Below are positions 29,476-41,996 of a stretch of DNA of 64,000 nt, in pieces. Every line of letters begins with the position of its first letter. The first letter of the stretch is position 1. Location of the stretch: contig NC_051095.1 in NCBI RefSeq assembly GCF_901709675.1, forward strand, positions 10,012,956 to 10,076,955, in the 5' to 3' direction. The notes under the pieces were generated by a model. It had not been told where the DNA came from and did no database searches. It worked only from the letters and a program-made list of their open reading frames with translations. Source of the DNA: Syngnathus acus. Taxonomy: Eukaryota; Chordata; Actinopteri; Syngnathiformes; Syngnathidae. The position numbers and the translations under genes were made by a program.

Positions 29476-31820
29476 ACTGAGTCACTGAGATTTCTTTTTG
29501 TGTGCCAATTTCAACCCTTGCCTCCATTCAAGCTTGTCTCTCAACCGACGTTTTCTATATTTTCTTTGTTTCAAGCAATGAATATATTGTTCAACTAATT
29601 GAGGACACTTCAAAATGCAAATTCTGCTCCCTTCCCTTCTAATGCAATGGACTATTCCATTTTCTTACTGCGCATGTGCCGACTTGAATGAGGAAATGGT
29701 CAGCAATTAGAGAAGCAAGTTTGTCGGCGAGTTTTGTGGAAAACAAAGCAGTCATCCCAGTAGAACGGAAAATAAGATAAATCACCATGGTAAGAAATAT
29801 TATGGAAAAAACGTTCTATAAATCCTGACTTATGGGGTATTGGACAACCACTGGCGTTTTAAAACACCCGGTCGGGAAACGTTTTAAAGTGTGGAAATGC
29901 ATAGTATGTCTCTTTGGATTCGCTTTGTGTGCAGAGCAAATAGCTGTTACTGTGAACTCTGAAACTTTTGTTCATTGCAATAAAACGCACTTTGTAGATA
30001 GATTAGTGCGAGTGAAGTCGGGATGGATGAGTAAACAAACTCAAGAACACAAATGTTTCCACGTCCTGGCCAATTAGATGAGGCAAGGTGTCATGTGGTC
30101 GGCCTCTAGAGGGCGCCATCCTCCACGAAACTGCTTAGTGTAAAAGAAAAACGGGTGGCAGGCAGTGAGTGCGTGCGAGTGAGAGAAAATGTAAATGCTT
30201 AGGCCCCCTTCTGGTGTCCATTGAATAATTTGCACCCAACCATTTTCCAAAAAAATGTTCGAAAAAACTACCAAAAGCCATACTGTGGCAGGGTTTGACT
30301 TTTCTCAACCTTCCCATGCTATGTTGATGACCAGCATCTGTATTGTGTCGTTTTCTCATGATGTCACGCAGTGCCATGTTGGTCGTTGAGTCAATCCTGT
30401 TTCCTTCTGATGTTTATTGAAGGTTCGCATCGAGAGTCCCCCTGATGTCAACCACCAACATGTTGGATAAACAAATACTCATCATGTGAGTCAAAGGGGC
30501 CATTTTTCGGACATTGCGAGTGTATTTTTTTTCTTCTGGGACATTTTTTCAAATTGTTGCTATAGGTTGCTGGAACCCCAGACAAGGAGCCCAGACAGAT
30601 GGCGCCTGTGAAACTAAAGGTAAACACTCATCAGATATTATTTGAACTAAATGGAGCATCATTATTTCAAACTATGAGAATAGAACTATGGGGTGGGTGA
30701 GCAGGGTTGGGTGGGATGGTTTGGAATGAATTGGAGAGGAGAACACCCCCTCTGATCCCATGCCTCATTTTGTGTTTTTGGTCAAGGCAAATACATAGCA
30801 CATGAAAATGTAATTAAGAGCATCTTGGAGCTTAATGAACATTTAACGTCTTTAATCATCAGCTTTTTTGTTTCTTATTCAATTTAAGACCTTTATGAAA
30901 GAGCTCAGTACACGTGTGTGCGTGCGCGCGCACATATGTGTGTGATGGAGTCCGTTAGTTCTCGCATTAAGCGTTAGCGTTTTCTTGGGTTTAACTCGAC
31001 TTGGACTCACTGACAGCTTCCCCCCGTGGCGCTGACTCGATGTATGTCTGAAGGTTTCGCTGGATGAAGGAGAGCAGTTGGGCCTCATTAGCAGAAGGCG
31101 CACTGGAAGAAGAGAAAGAGGTGCAAAGTTCAGCAGAAAAAAAATACGTACAGGGTTCACCAGCTATAAGGAAAGTTCAAGTTTCATGGAAGGAAATGAA
31201 GGAATCTAAAAGGTCCAGACGATGTGTGTTACGCCGCGTGGCCATCACATCATTAGGTGATGTCTGTGAGTGTCGGTTCTTCAAAGATCAAAAATCTTGG
31301 CAATGTATTCTCCACCTCATTCCACTTCTGATCTGAAGCTGGAACATTGAATTGCTGTCCCTGAAAAAGATGCATCCTCATTTTGTGACTTTTGAACAAA
31401 TTCCAGAATCAAAACAAGCATAAAAACCACTCAAAATGTTACTTTATTCTTAGTCTTAAAAGCACAATTAACAAAGAGTAGTGTAGCTGTCCTAATAAAA
31501 GAGGGTAATCCTAATGTTACTTTATTTGAATGTTGGTTTATTGTTCAGCTGTTTGGTGCCATCCTTAAATGATAATATTTTGATGTGTGAGCCCTTTAAA
31601 GTGAGGGAAAAAAAATCACATGACTCTTGAAAACCTTTGTTGTTGAAAGTTGGATCTTTTATACGTGCATTGAGAATTGTAATATAACGGGGCCTCGTTT
31701 TGCACGCGTACTTTGTCCATACAGCATTTCCGTCATCCATGTCGTGTGCGTGGTCCCATGTGCCCACCGCAGCACTGATGGAAAATGGTGTCCCTCTCCG
31801 ACATGCAAGTTGCCCGTCCC
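29476..31820. other. Intergenic sequence, no gene recognised
   Basis: No supported gene. Contains an alternating CGTGTG/CGCGCA purine-pyrimidine stretch (about 30,912-30,945). Short open frames lack family resemblance. Confidence 0.7.
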
Positions 31821-31961
31821 TGGTCTAAATTGTGTGTAGGGTGTGAATGTGAGTGCAAAAGATTGCTTGTCTGTCTCTGCCCAATGATTGACTGGCGACC
31901 AATCCAGCGTGCACCCCACTCCGCTTGGCCAAAGTCAGCTGAGATGGGCTCCAGCTGACTG
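31821..31961 (+). mobile_element. Non-LTR retroelement 3'-end fragment (L2/Maui-like)
   Basis: The run TGTGAATGTGAGTGC, then CTGGCGACCAATCCAG, GTGCACCCCACTCC and AAAGTCAGCTGAGATGGGCT ending CTCCAGC is the familiar 3' region of a LINE spread through fish genomes. It is 5'-truncated and lacks a coding region. A second fragment in opposite orientation lies at 54872-54945. Class named from memory of the motif. Confidence 0.6.
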
Positions 31962-32838
31962 AAAAACCACCAAGCTTAACGTCACGTGATTGTCAAAGCG
32001 GCATCCGTTGACGTGGCCCACACTTGGGGATTGAGGAAGGTCACCCCTTCTCTTCACCCATCACCACGGTCTCCCTGGCCAACCCCCGGTGCTCCCGCCA
32101 TTGTCTCCGGCGTAGAGCGGGAGGACGCCACGTCAATGTTATCAGCACGCCGCAGACGGCGGTGGCCTTGAGGGGGACGCTCGACTTTGGCCCGTTGTCT
32201 AATTACCCTCGCGGGCGCATACTCACGGTGTGAGGCAGATGGGGCTTCAACTGTTTGAACAATCCCAATAGGAACAATTTAGTTGGCAGCCATGGGCTGA
32301 CGCTGTACTTTTAGAGGACACCACTGACATGTTTTCAGCTTTGATATTCTGTTTTGTCAATAAAACACAATAAAAAGGACATTTTACACAGATCTGATCA
32401 GCCTGATGGATTTGGAAGATTTTTTGCATTTCATGCAAAATCGGTGATTGGTTGTTCTAAAATAATTTGCCGTTCAAACAATGACACCAATAAGGGCCAT
32501 ATAAATAAACTTGATTTAACCTGGAGGGAATTCCGAGAACAGCCTATTTTTTGATGTCATGTTTAAATAACTTTAATCATTTTTCGTGACCTCTTTTTGT
32601 GATTATTGGCACAACATGATATATCGCTCCTGGTGTTTATGGGATTGGGACAGCGTGCAAAGGCCTGCGTGCTGGATTTGCACTAATTATCCTCTGACAT
32701 GCTTTTTTATGGTTTTGGGAAACTAATTAGGCTCTGTGTGGATAAGTTTCCCCACTGCTTTCTCACAGATTGACTCCAAAATTGCTAATTTGCTGTCTTT
32801 TTATTTTTTCTTCTTTCCTCGCATAAGAGCTTGGTTCG
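31962..32838. other. Intergenic sequence
   Basis: Nothing beyond short spurious open frames. 32,030-32,220 is moderately GC-rich. Confidence 0.7.
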
Positions 32839-32846
32839 TTCTAAGG

Positions 32847-33177
32847 CACAGGTGTCAAACTCAAGGCCCGGGGGCCAGATACGGGCCGCCACATCATTTT
32901 ATGTGGCCCGCGAAGACAAATTGTGCATCAAATTCGTGTGTCATTACTAGAATTGCAAATTGTCTTCACTTTTAATAATATCTTTTTTTTTTTAAATATT
33001 TGACCAGTTTTTACTCGTCTGATTTGAAAACGAGTTATTTGTCCGTTTGTTTTGTAGCTTTACCTGTATATAATATGAGGTGCTCATACATTTATTTGGG
33101 TTGACAGTCATAATGGCCCTCCGAAAGAAGCTATGACGACAATGCGGCCCGCGAAAAAAATGACTTTGACACCCCTG
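32847..33177. mobile_element. hAT-type MITE with 8-bp target-site duplication
   Basis: The left end CACAGGTGTCAAACTCAAGG and right end GACTTTGACACCCCTG are inverted repeats of the hAT CAGGGGTGTCAAACTC type. Internal GGCCCGCG motifs pair with each other. The element is flanked exactly by TTCTAAGG at 32839-32846 and 33178-33185. At 331 bp it has no coding capacity. Confidence 0.88.
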
Positions 33178-33185
33178 TTCTAAGG

Positions 33186-34125
33186 TATCTTTGAAATAAG
33201 TCCTGCCGCTCTCCACCTTCCAAAGGCTTGCGCTGTTACCAATTAAACGTTTAAGCCGCTGATGGCCGCTCTGTCCGCATCTTGTCAGAGATTGAGATGG
33301 ATTCTCTCTCATTAAAAGCAAGAAGTCGATTGACTTGAACTCTCAAAGGGGCTTTCACAGAAGTTAGTCAAAAGTTCAAAAGGTCAAGATTTACAGCAAA
33401 CAAGATAACCATTTATTCTTTTTTTTTTTTGAACCATTCAAGGATGGCATAAAACTGGTACAGAGAATGAACATTAAGTGGAAGAATTCATTTTGAAGAT
33501 TTCTTTTCTCGAAATATCCCCCACGATTAAAGTGGACCACGCAGGCAGTGTTCAAATGAAATTAGTTACTTGCAGTACCGACAGTTGTGCAGCCTTTATA
33601 ACAGTTTCAAGTCGATAATTAAATGGAGCCACACCAAGCCCCAAATGTACCAACACCAACGTCCCCGTTGGCATCTTTTCAAACATGACGCAAGATTCAT
33701 GGAAATAACATGCTCTGTTTTTTAATACCCTCAAAGAAGCCCCCTGCTAGGGAATTATCACCTCATCAGCCACGCGCGCACGCGCAGCATCTCACTTCAT
33801 TTCCCCCCATTGTTTTTTTATCTGCTCTCAAAGCCTTGCGAGACACCCCCGTGATGAAAGCACGGCTAAATGAATCCACGCTGAATGTCAATGAGAAGGC
33901 AGAGGCTTTCATTGGCTTGCGGCCGCCGCTTCAGAAATCATTCCGCAGAATTTCCCCCCGGTCGCTCTCGGTGCGAATATTTTCACACATGCCCCTGAGG
34001 TGGACATATAAGACGGCGCCCGAGGGCAGGACCCAATCAGAACCACACTCGCTCAGGAAAAATCAACTCGACATTTGCATGTGCTAACAGGGGATGACCA
34101 CTTTCTGCCAGGAATTACAGTGATC
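33186..34125. other. Intergenic sequence
   Basis: No supported feature. An open frame at 33710-34087 has no recognisable domain and no splice or promoter context. Confidence 0.7.
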
Positions 34126-34451
34126 CCTCGCTACTTCGCGTTTCGTTTATCGGGGCTTCACTACATCGCGGATTTTCTTTTGCAAATTAAAAAAAAAAGT
34201 AAAAGTCAAAATAAAACTTTTAAATTGAGGAAACGTGTCTAACCTTTAGGACAATGTAGTATTGCTCCAAATGTTTGTTTACATTCCTTTAGAAGTCCAT
34301 TGTCGCATGTTAGCACGATCACGAATTGGCATATTTCCGCTAACTTGTTAGCCTGCTCAGTACTTCTTGTTGATGACCGTACTTCGCGGATTTTGCTTAT
34401 TGCGGGTGGTTTTTGGAACCAATTATCCGCGATAAACGAGGGATTACTGTA
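34126..34451. mobile_element. MITE with TACAGTGATCCCTCG ends
   Basis: TACAGTGATCCCTCG at 34126 is matched by CGAGGGATTACTGTA ending at 34451, with CGCG-type subterminal motifs (TTCGCG, ATCGCGG, CCGCGATAAACG). TA at both ends is consistent with a TA insertion site. It is 326 bp and non-coding. A related end fragment is buried in the element at 4811-6684. Confidence 0.82.
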
Positions 34452-37400
34452 CTCCACATTTGCTCTTCATTTTGTCCTTTTTTGAGAATATATATCTTTT
34501 TTGCCGCGATAAAAGAGTACAGTTAAGTCTCACACTCATGGTTAAAATCATATATTCATAAAAATGGGATTAAATATGGAGCTGTCAATGTGGCGTGATT
34601 TTTTTTTGGCTGGCAAACATATTCAAGTGTATGTTTGAACGTACTCGAAAACACGTTTGAACAGAATCACAAATACGTCCAAACGTGCGCAAACGCTCAA
34701 ATGTACTCAAATATGTTTGAACGTACCCATAGCTATGTTCCCATAATACCATAGGGTAAGGACTTGGGCATGCATGAAAAAATATATATAAAAAGCCATT
34801 TTGTTTCAAGCATTTGCCCTAAATTATTTGAAAATTTAGTAATTAAAATTGTTTATCTGTATTTTTTCTGGTTTTATTGTGGCAGTAGTACGTAATTTAC
34901 ATTCAACATTTTTAATGAAACAGGTAACCACAAATTTTCTTGCCACAGCATTTGATTGTAGACACGGCAGTTGATTTTCTGGCCCACTATGTAGGGGGAA
35001 ACTCGTGAAAAACGTCTTTTGTGAGACCAGTCCTGGACCTTTTCCGAAACACTTTGTATTCTAAGAGCAGCTCTACAAAGAAAAGTGGAATGAAACTTAT
35101 TGCAAAATAGTTTGCAAAATAATTGTGTTTAAAGTCAGAACGGTAGGTAACATTTACATACAGTGAGATTTATTTACATATTAAGCCAAGCCAGGTATTA
35201 AAGCATCATTTGCATTCACCTACACTACAACACATTTTGTCTCGCTCATTATTTTTCTCCTCCTTGGTGCCGTTAATTTCTTTAATGCCTTCCAGTGCAA
35301 GGGCAAACGATACATCATAACTGTTTGCATAATGGGAAAAACTTTTTATAAACTCTTCTTTTGCTCAGAAGACCTTATGTCATAAATATTCATTGTGGTA
35401 AAAATAAATGATAAAGTATTTTATTCACATTACGTGTTTGTTCAATTAAAGCAACCATATGAGATATTGTGATTTTTTTTTTAAATAACCGACAGTAGTC
35501 TATAAGTTGTTGCTATAGTGACCTTGGATTTTCTATTTTTGCTGGTATCCTGCTGACAATTAACTACTTTAACTTGAATTAAGGAACTTTATTTAGTCAG
35601 GTTAAAGCGCCGTTTTGCAGAAAAGTCATGTTGTGGCATCGATAGGCAATTATAAGCCTTTTTGGTGGGCCATCAATTATATTTCTGGGGTATTCACAAA
35701 GGTTTTTGATTCAAAGTATGAACTGCACATGGGTATTGCTTAAGTAGTTTTACTTCATTTTACAATGGCGAACTTCTCTTTAAACACGTGCAACAGCCTC
35801 ACCGTCTTAATTTCCAGCTGTTCTAAACTGTGAAATCCATCACATCACTTATGAGCAGCTGCTGTCTTTTTATTTTATTTTTTCACGTCCCCAGACGTGA
35901 CGAGTCCTAACACATGACGAGACACTGAATAATTAAAAGCCCACCCTCGAGGATTCACAGAAACCACCGTATTTATAGCAAGCAACAAAATTGATCCTTC
36001 AGTTTGAAAGTTCTTTTGTCAAAATCCATCATCTGTAAAAACAAGTTTCAAATGCTGCAGTCATATACTTCATGCATAAACTATCGATGCTAAAAACACT
36101 GCTTTCACTTTCAGTACATAAGAGAGTTGTTTCGGTAGGATTAACGCCATAGAATATTAAGTTGCCTGTCCTGCCGACAGGCATGAGTACTAGGTTTAAA
36201 AAGTCTGACTCGGAATTCCAGACTTCCCCTCATCTCAGGGTTAAATTCCTCCGTGTTTCTACAATGACCTGCTTCCCAAACTCACTTCGTATCTAGTTAG
36301 CCTGGACAGATTCCTTATTTTCATTTACACAGAAAACAAAAGGCACTAAACCATACTTGTAATAAGAGATGCTAAATATGTCGTTATTTTTATGACTATC
36401 ATCATGGCTTCTTCATGGTCGAGTGCTCATTATTGGTACAGTTATGGAGATGAGAAGTAATGTAATAGTTATACACCAAAATAGTGGCTGGGGACTTTCA
36501 TTACCTATCAGCACAGATGATGGGAGGCCTTTATTAACACATTTTGGAAATATTAAACACTTTTAGCAGGAATACAACTCCGGCGAAGTGAAAATGGAGT
36601 TTAAAATAAATAGACATTTTAAATATAATTTTAAATATTTTTTTCTCAACAGGAAAGGATGTAGTTGAAGCATGTTGTTTAGTGCACTTAACGTGAAGCG
36701 AACTGTGAACTTTAAGCTAAAGCGTCATTTTTCTTGCACGTAACAGAAGCATTGTTGTCATTGTACGGAGGAACGTTTCCTCGAGGTCATTACGACCGCC
36801 TCAGGTTTATTTGAGGGAGGCATTTATTTGTCTTGAGCGGATGACGCACATGGAGACTAATTGTGGCGTCTATTAGTGGGCCAGCCACTATTAGCGGTAA
36901 CAAGCTAATCATGCAAATCTTGCTAACAATGTCACACATTTTTCCCGACCGTCTCCATTCAGTCATCCGATTTGCGTCTGTGTCAGCATATGAAATTTAT
37001 GGAGCCATTCAATTCTTTATCGCACCTCCATATCCGCCACCAGGTTAGCACTTGCTAATTGACTGTTTCTTCTGGGCCAGATGAATGGCGCAGATCAGCG
37101 ACTGCTGCTGCCGCCTTTGTACATCGTAATAATGTGCTCGTAAAGATAAGCATCGCGGGCAAAACGCCGTCGGTCTCGCAGTAGCCTACGTCCCTCTGCT
37201 TTTTGTTTTTGTATTATGACTTGGTTTCATAAATATGAAAGATGCCCAAAAGAAGCCTGAGCTTCAGTGATGCAACTTGACCATCTTGCCAGCAAGGCCC
37301 GATATGCTTCATATCAGATCACTCACTCAAACTGTCTTGTAATGGTTGAGAAACAGATCCAGACTCCTCCAAGCAAACCAGTAGTATCTCCAGTTGGCCT

Positions 37401-40400
37401 GATTATTGTTAGAGTCGTCCGACTTTACCTGACTTTGTAATGTTTTCAATATTTTCTGTTAATATGTTTATTCCTTTAGTGATTCTGGTAAGATTGTTTT
37501 GTTTACTTTGTGTATGAAGTGCTATAGACTGTAAATAAAGCTCCTTGCTTTACTCCCAAAAATTGATCACGATCTTGCCAAAAAGCAAATGAGGCACAAA
37601 ATCATGTATTTGACGGATCTGCAGTACTGTCCATATTAAGACATACCCTCAGTTTTCTTAACTACGGTTTGTAGTGAAATTCTTTGTCTTTTTATTTTTT
37701 GTTGGCAACCCTTACTGTCTCAAGTTCATAATCACACTAATGCTTCCCTAGTCTTTAATGCTTTACTATAATTCATCGACAAATAAGTAAATAAAATCTT
37801 AAAACCGCCACTTGTTTATTTAGCTACCAGTAGTATTGCTTTTAAAATCAATTCGCAACAAAGCATGTCAAGTCAAACCTCCAAGTAGCATTATGATTGT
37901 TTTTCAGCTCTGAAAAAAATGTCATGCCACTTCCTATTTAGTGACCACATACTTTGTATAACCATTTCAAACTCAGTTGGCAGCAAATCAATTTGTGTCG
38001 CGCCTCAAATCGCTGACTGATCAGTCAATATACTCTGATGTGAGGATATAATGAGTGAAAAACATGTTTTTTCCTTGAATGTGCTATCAAATTCTACCTT
38101 CGACCTAATAATGAGCTCAAAATCAATTAACTACTATGTCAATTAATGTTCTCGGTAAGGACTTTCCAGATCTTAGGCGATTTAGTTAATATGCTCTCAT
38201 GTTATGATGAAAAGAAAAATTATTATAAGTGAATGCCACAAGTACTCACTTAATGGTTCCTTGGATAACCAGCTGTCATTAGTCCGACTGTAATAACATC
38301 AACGCTATTGAGAGGTCTTCAAAAAACAAGTTACTCCATGTCCAACTGGTATACTTTTGTGTCATGACCACGCCGTGTATTTTCAACTGTAATCATGCAG
38401 AGCCCTGTCATGACTCTCTGACTCTGTGCTCCTTTCCAACAAATATTCACTTAACCCAGCAAAGAATTAAAGGTCAGTACACATTAACAGCCTTACAAAG
38501 CGGCAAGCAGACGCGTTTTAATTGACTCGTTTTTCTTTGTCAAAATGTGTGTCCCGGGAAGCCGTTGCCCAGTAGCGTCGTCCAATTTTGAATAAACGTT
38601 GAAGAGAATGGAGGACGATGCCGTTCGTTTAATCACACACAATCTACTCTCAGCTGAAACAAATGCTTTCTATTCCAATATGACCAAATTGTTTTATATA
38701 TAGTTGCTTAGCTCCATTGTTGCTTGGCCAAGGGGGAGGCCTCTGAGGCTCATTGATAAGGCTGAAGTCAAATAGCAGTAGAATAACAGTGCATTTGTTT
38801 TTTCCCATTCTCTTTATTAAAAGACTAACCCGCTTGATTTGAAGCATCTAGTGCAGACAGCGCAACGCAACGTAATTGGATATGCGTGGGAGCGGATCGT
38901 GGTGCTTGATCAATACAAATGACTGCAGGCATGTTTCGCCTCCCGCTGACATTTTGTAGTCCTCACCAGTGATTTTTCGAACCAATTCAAATGTTCATTG
39001 GGCCTGTCAGAGCCTTGGTCTTTACGATCTCGCTGGCCCACTTGTTTGGTTGACACGCTAATGCATTAAAAATAGTCTTTGCTTCAGATGTTATTTGTCT
39101 CAACAGCCGCACCGGATTTCACTCCATTACAACAAATTGATTGTGGCAGCTTCAGTACTTCAAAGCGGGTTCCACTTGCAAAAAACAGAAAGTAGAAAAG
39201 TCAGTTTAAAAAAATATAGAATTAGGTGGGCACGACTATCATGCAAAAAAAGAAGCTATGGGTGTAGACACACTTGATGTCTCCCATTTTAGTTCGAAGA
39301 AGCCATTTTAGAGTTTACTTCAGAGAGAACGAATTACAGTTTTGCGTGTAGGTGGGTCATGGTGCTGAGGTTCCAAGACGCCATTAAACACACATCACTG
39401 CTTGAAAATTCGCCGCCCAAAGCCAGTTCAACTCGCGAATAAAATCATTGGTAGATCCACAAAAAAGAACTCAAGAGAACTTGCCTGAAAAGGCAGTTAA
39501 TCCTTGAGAGTATATGTCCACCCGCAACCAACTTTGAATCAGGCCTACTAGACAGATGGATGACACTAAATCGCCAAATATGACGAAACAAAGCCTTCAA
39601 GTTGAAATTGACTCTGCTCCAATGGACAACATCCATCTCGAGCTGCATGACGTAAACGTCTGCAATAAAAAGCTATGAGCAGAAATGAAAGTCTGTGCGT
39701 GCCTGAAGCGAAGTCTACCAGTTTAAGGTTGCAAAGTCATTCATTAGGATTCGCTCCTCTCCTGCGCACCTTTCCAAAATTCGCCAACGTGCATTAGCCG
39801 CTAATTGTCAGTTCAGTGGGAAGTTGATTGACAATTTCAAGCAGTCGTGCCAGGGATGACACATTTGCTCGCTGTTGGTTGCCAGTCGTGAATTTAGCTC
39901 CTAACAAAAGAGGCTCTGCGTATTTTTTTTTTCTTGTTTTATTTCTAGAGGTGACAATAAACTGTTCACAATGTCAAAACCCGACCTTACCGCTTCTGCT
40001 GGCGAACAGAGTACAAATAAAGTGCAAACGCCCTAGCCTTGTGCCCTTTATTGATGCTCTTTTCAACCAGCGTGTTCGTGCAAACATCATATATTTATAT
40101 CGGGGCTGCGAGAATATTTTACTCGCATGTTTCACGAGTCCACGGAATGCAAATCCTCGGCATCGCGGCCGAGGTCACGAGATGAGATGTAATTCCTTGG
40201 GCTCGGTGGGCTTCATCTATATAGCCACTCCACATATAAAGTTAATGGAGCGTGGTGAAGTCAAGGAAGGCGAGAATACGGGAAGAGGATTTAGTTTGCC
40301 TTTTTTAATAGCTAAGAATACATCCTCTTGTTTTGCAGATTTAATGGTGCAGCGGTGTTCTCGCCATGTGACTCGGTAACAGGTCCCAGTGGGGAGGCAC

Positions 40401-41906
40401 ACACTGTGAGAAGGCGTTCAACGGAGCTTTCTGTTTTCTTAAACCGCATCAGCAACATTTCACATGTAGGTAAACAGCGTGATAGCCTTATGGTTAGAGA
40501 TTGCACGAGGGGAAATGTGCATTGTAACCAGAGCACCAGTCGAGCCGGTGCAACGCATCTGATGTTTGGCGCACAATCACAAACTAAGTTATTGCTGTTT
40601 TGAAGGGACCGCTTTTTTTTGTCACGCTAGAGACGACTACCAAAAAATAATGCCTTGCTTTCTCCCACACAATAACCTAAACAAACACTATTCGAAGATA
40701 TATTTTACATATTTTAACTTTGGTAATCAGACGAAATCTCTCCATCAAATTCGTTCTTTAAGGACCCCAGGAATTCATTTCATTATGCAAATGTTAAAAA
40801 AAAAACAAATGGTTGAGTCAGACAAAAATGTCTGATTCTGAGAAAAATAGAAAACTTCCTTTGTCTTTTTAGACCTGACTTCTTGAGACCTTTTGAGAAT
40901 GTGCATGGAAATTTGACAGAGAGTGGCTGTGAGCAAATATGATTTTATGAAATAGTTTGTGTGCTAAAATAACCGTGATGTAATTAAGGGATGTGTAGGT
41001 GCATGTTTTTTTTTAAAACTGAATTATGAATTATGAAGAAAGCCTTTATAACATTTTAATTAGATGCACCCATAAATTATGGAGAAAAAATCATTGAATT
41101 CAAATGACTGCAATATAGGTATCATTGCCTTGAGTTTAATTGGAGGTGGGGCGGGGACTAATATGAAGGACAAAAAAAGACTAGGGCATTTCTTGGGGGG
41201 AAGGTTATGAAAGGTGTGTGGTGCATTTGAGTCCTTATGTTTGAATTCCCGTTGGGTTGCTCGCTCTCACAGCCAGAAGTCATTTGTTTTGTAAACAAAT
41301 TTCTTTGATTTGAATCTTCTATGACTGGTGTGGTGTATTTGAGTCATCTGTTTATGTTTGACAAGATGTTGCACTGAGTGAAGATGTTAAATGCTATGTT
41401 AGCATCTTCTCTCATTAGCCGCAATCTCTCTCATTTGGTAGTTGAAGTCTCGCCGAGGTTGTCTCACTTAGAATGTGAGCGGCCTCTTGAGCGTGATAGT
41501 CAAGAACGGGGAGTTCCTGCTGGTGGCGGTGGGCGCAGATGGATTTCCCTGGTAATTAGGGGTGACATTTTCCAAAGGCTAAAGCTGGCATCAAAGCGCA
41601 CATCAGCTAAGGAGGCGCTTGTTTCCTGAGAAAAGGTTAGGAAAGACCCCGACGCCCGCAGGCCCGTTTGCCTTTTACTGCGTCTTCAGTGAAGCAGACA
41701 GCTGACAGTTTGCATTAACGCCGTGCAGACCAGCATGGAGGCACACTGCTTTGACTCCTCTGCTTTCTCTGGATAAGAAACCAGCTAGCCAAGCAAATGA
41801 TCAAGCACAAGTGACTCAAAGGCTTCCTAATACAAAAAAGCATGCAGTCCTTTTCGTTGCTTTTCGAGACATTTAGTCAAGGGGAATAACCTCAACAAAG
41901 TCGACT
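34452..41906. other. Intergenic sequence with possible conserved regulatory DNA
   Basis: No gene is supported. Noted inside: a 14-bp direct repeat with GTTTGAAC motifs (34,631-34,726), a unique-looking block with several TAATTG/CTAAT cores (36,780-37,200), and ordinary AT-rich sequence elsewhere. The 183-codon open frame at 39828-40379 begins in low-complexity sequence and shows no domain. Confidence 0.6.
34631..34726. repeat. Degenerate GTTTGAACGTAC repeat cluster
   Basis: ATGTTTGAACGTAC occurs at 34631-34644 and 34713-34726. Between them are several related AAACGT/TTTGAAC motifs spaced 19-22 bp apart. Confidence 0.55.
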
Positions 41907-41996
41907 GAACGTATTGTAAAATTGTTCAAACCTATTGACAAAGATGTTTGAACCAACTGGTAAAGTCATTTGAATGTATTGGTGAAACGTTGTCTA
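41907..41996. repeat. Degenerate 22-bp minisatellite, about four units
   Basis: Units start near 41907, 41930, 41950 and 41972 with a loose consensus GAACsTATTGgTAAAGttGT. Spacing is regular although the units have diverged. Confidence 0.6.

Noticed and set aside
39828-40379. 183-codon open frame in the intergenic region
   Set aside because: No domain, no splice or promoter context and mixed composition. Consistent with chance in 64 kb.
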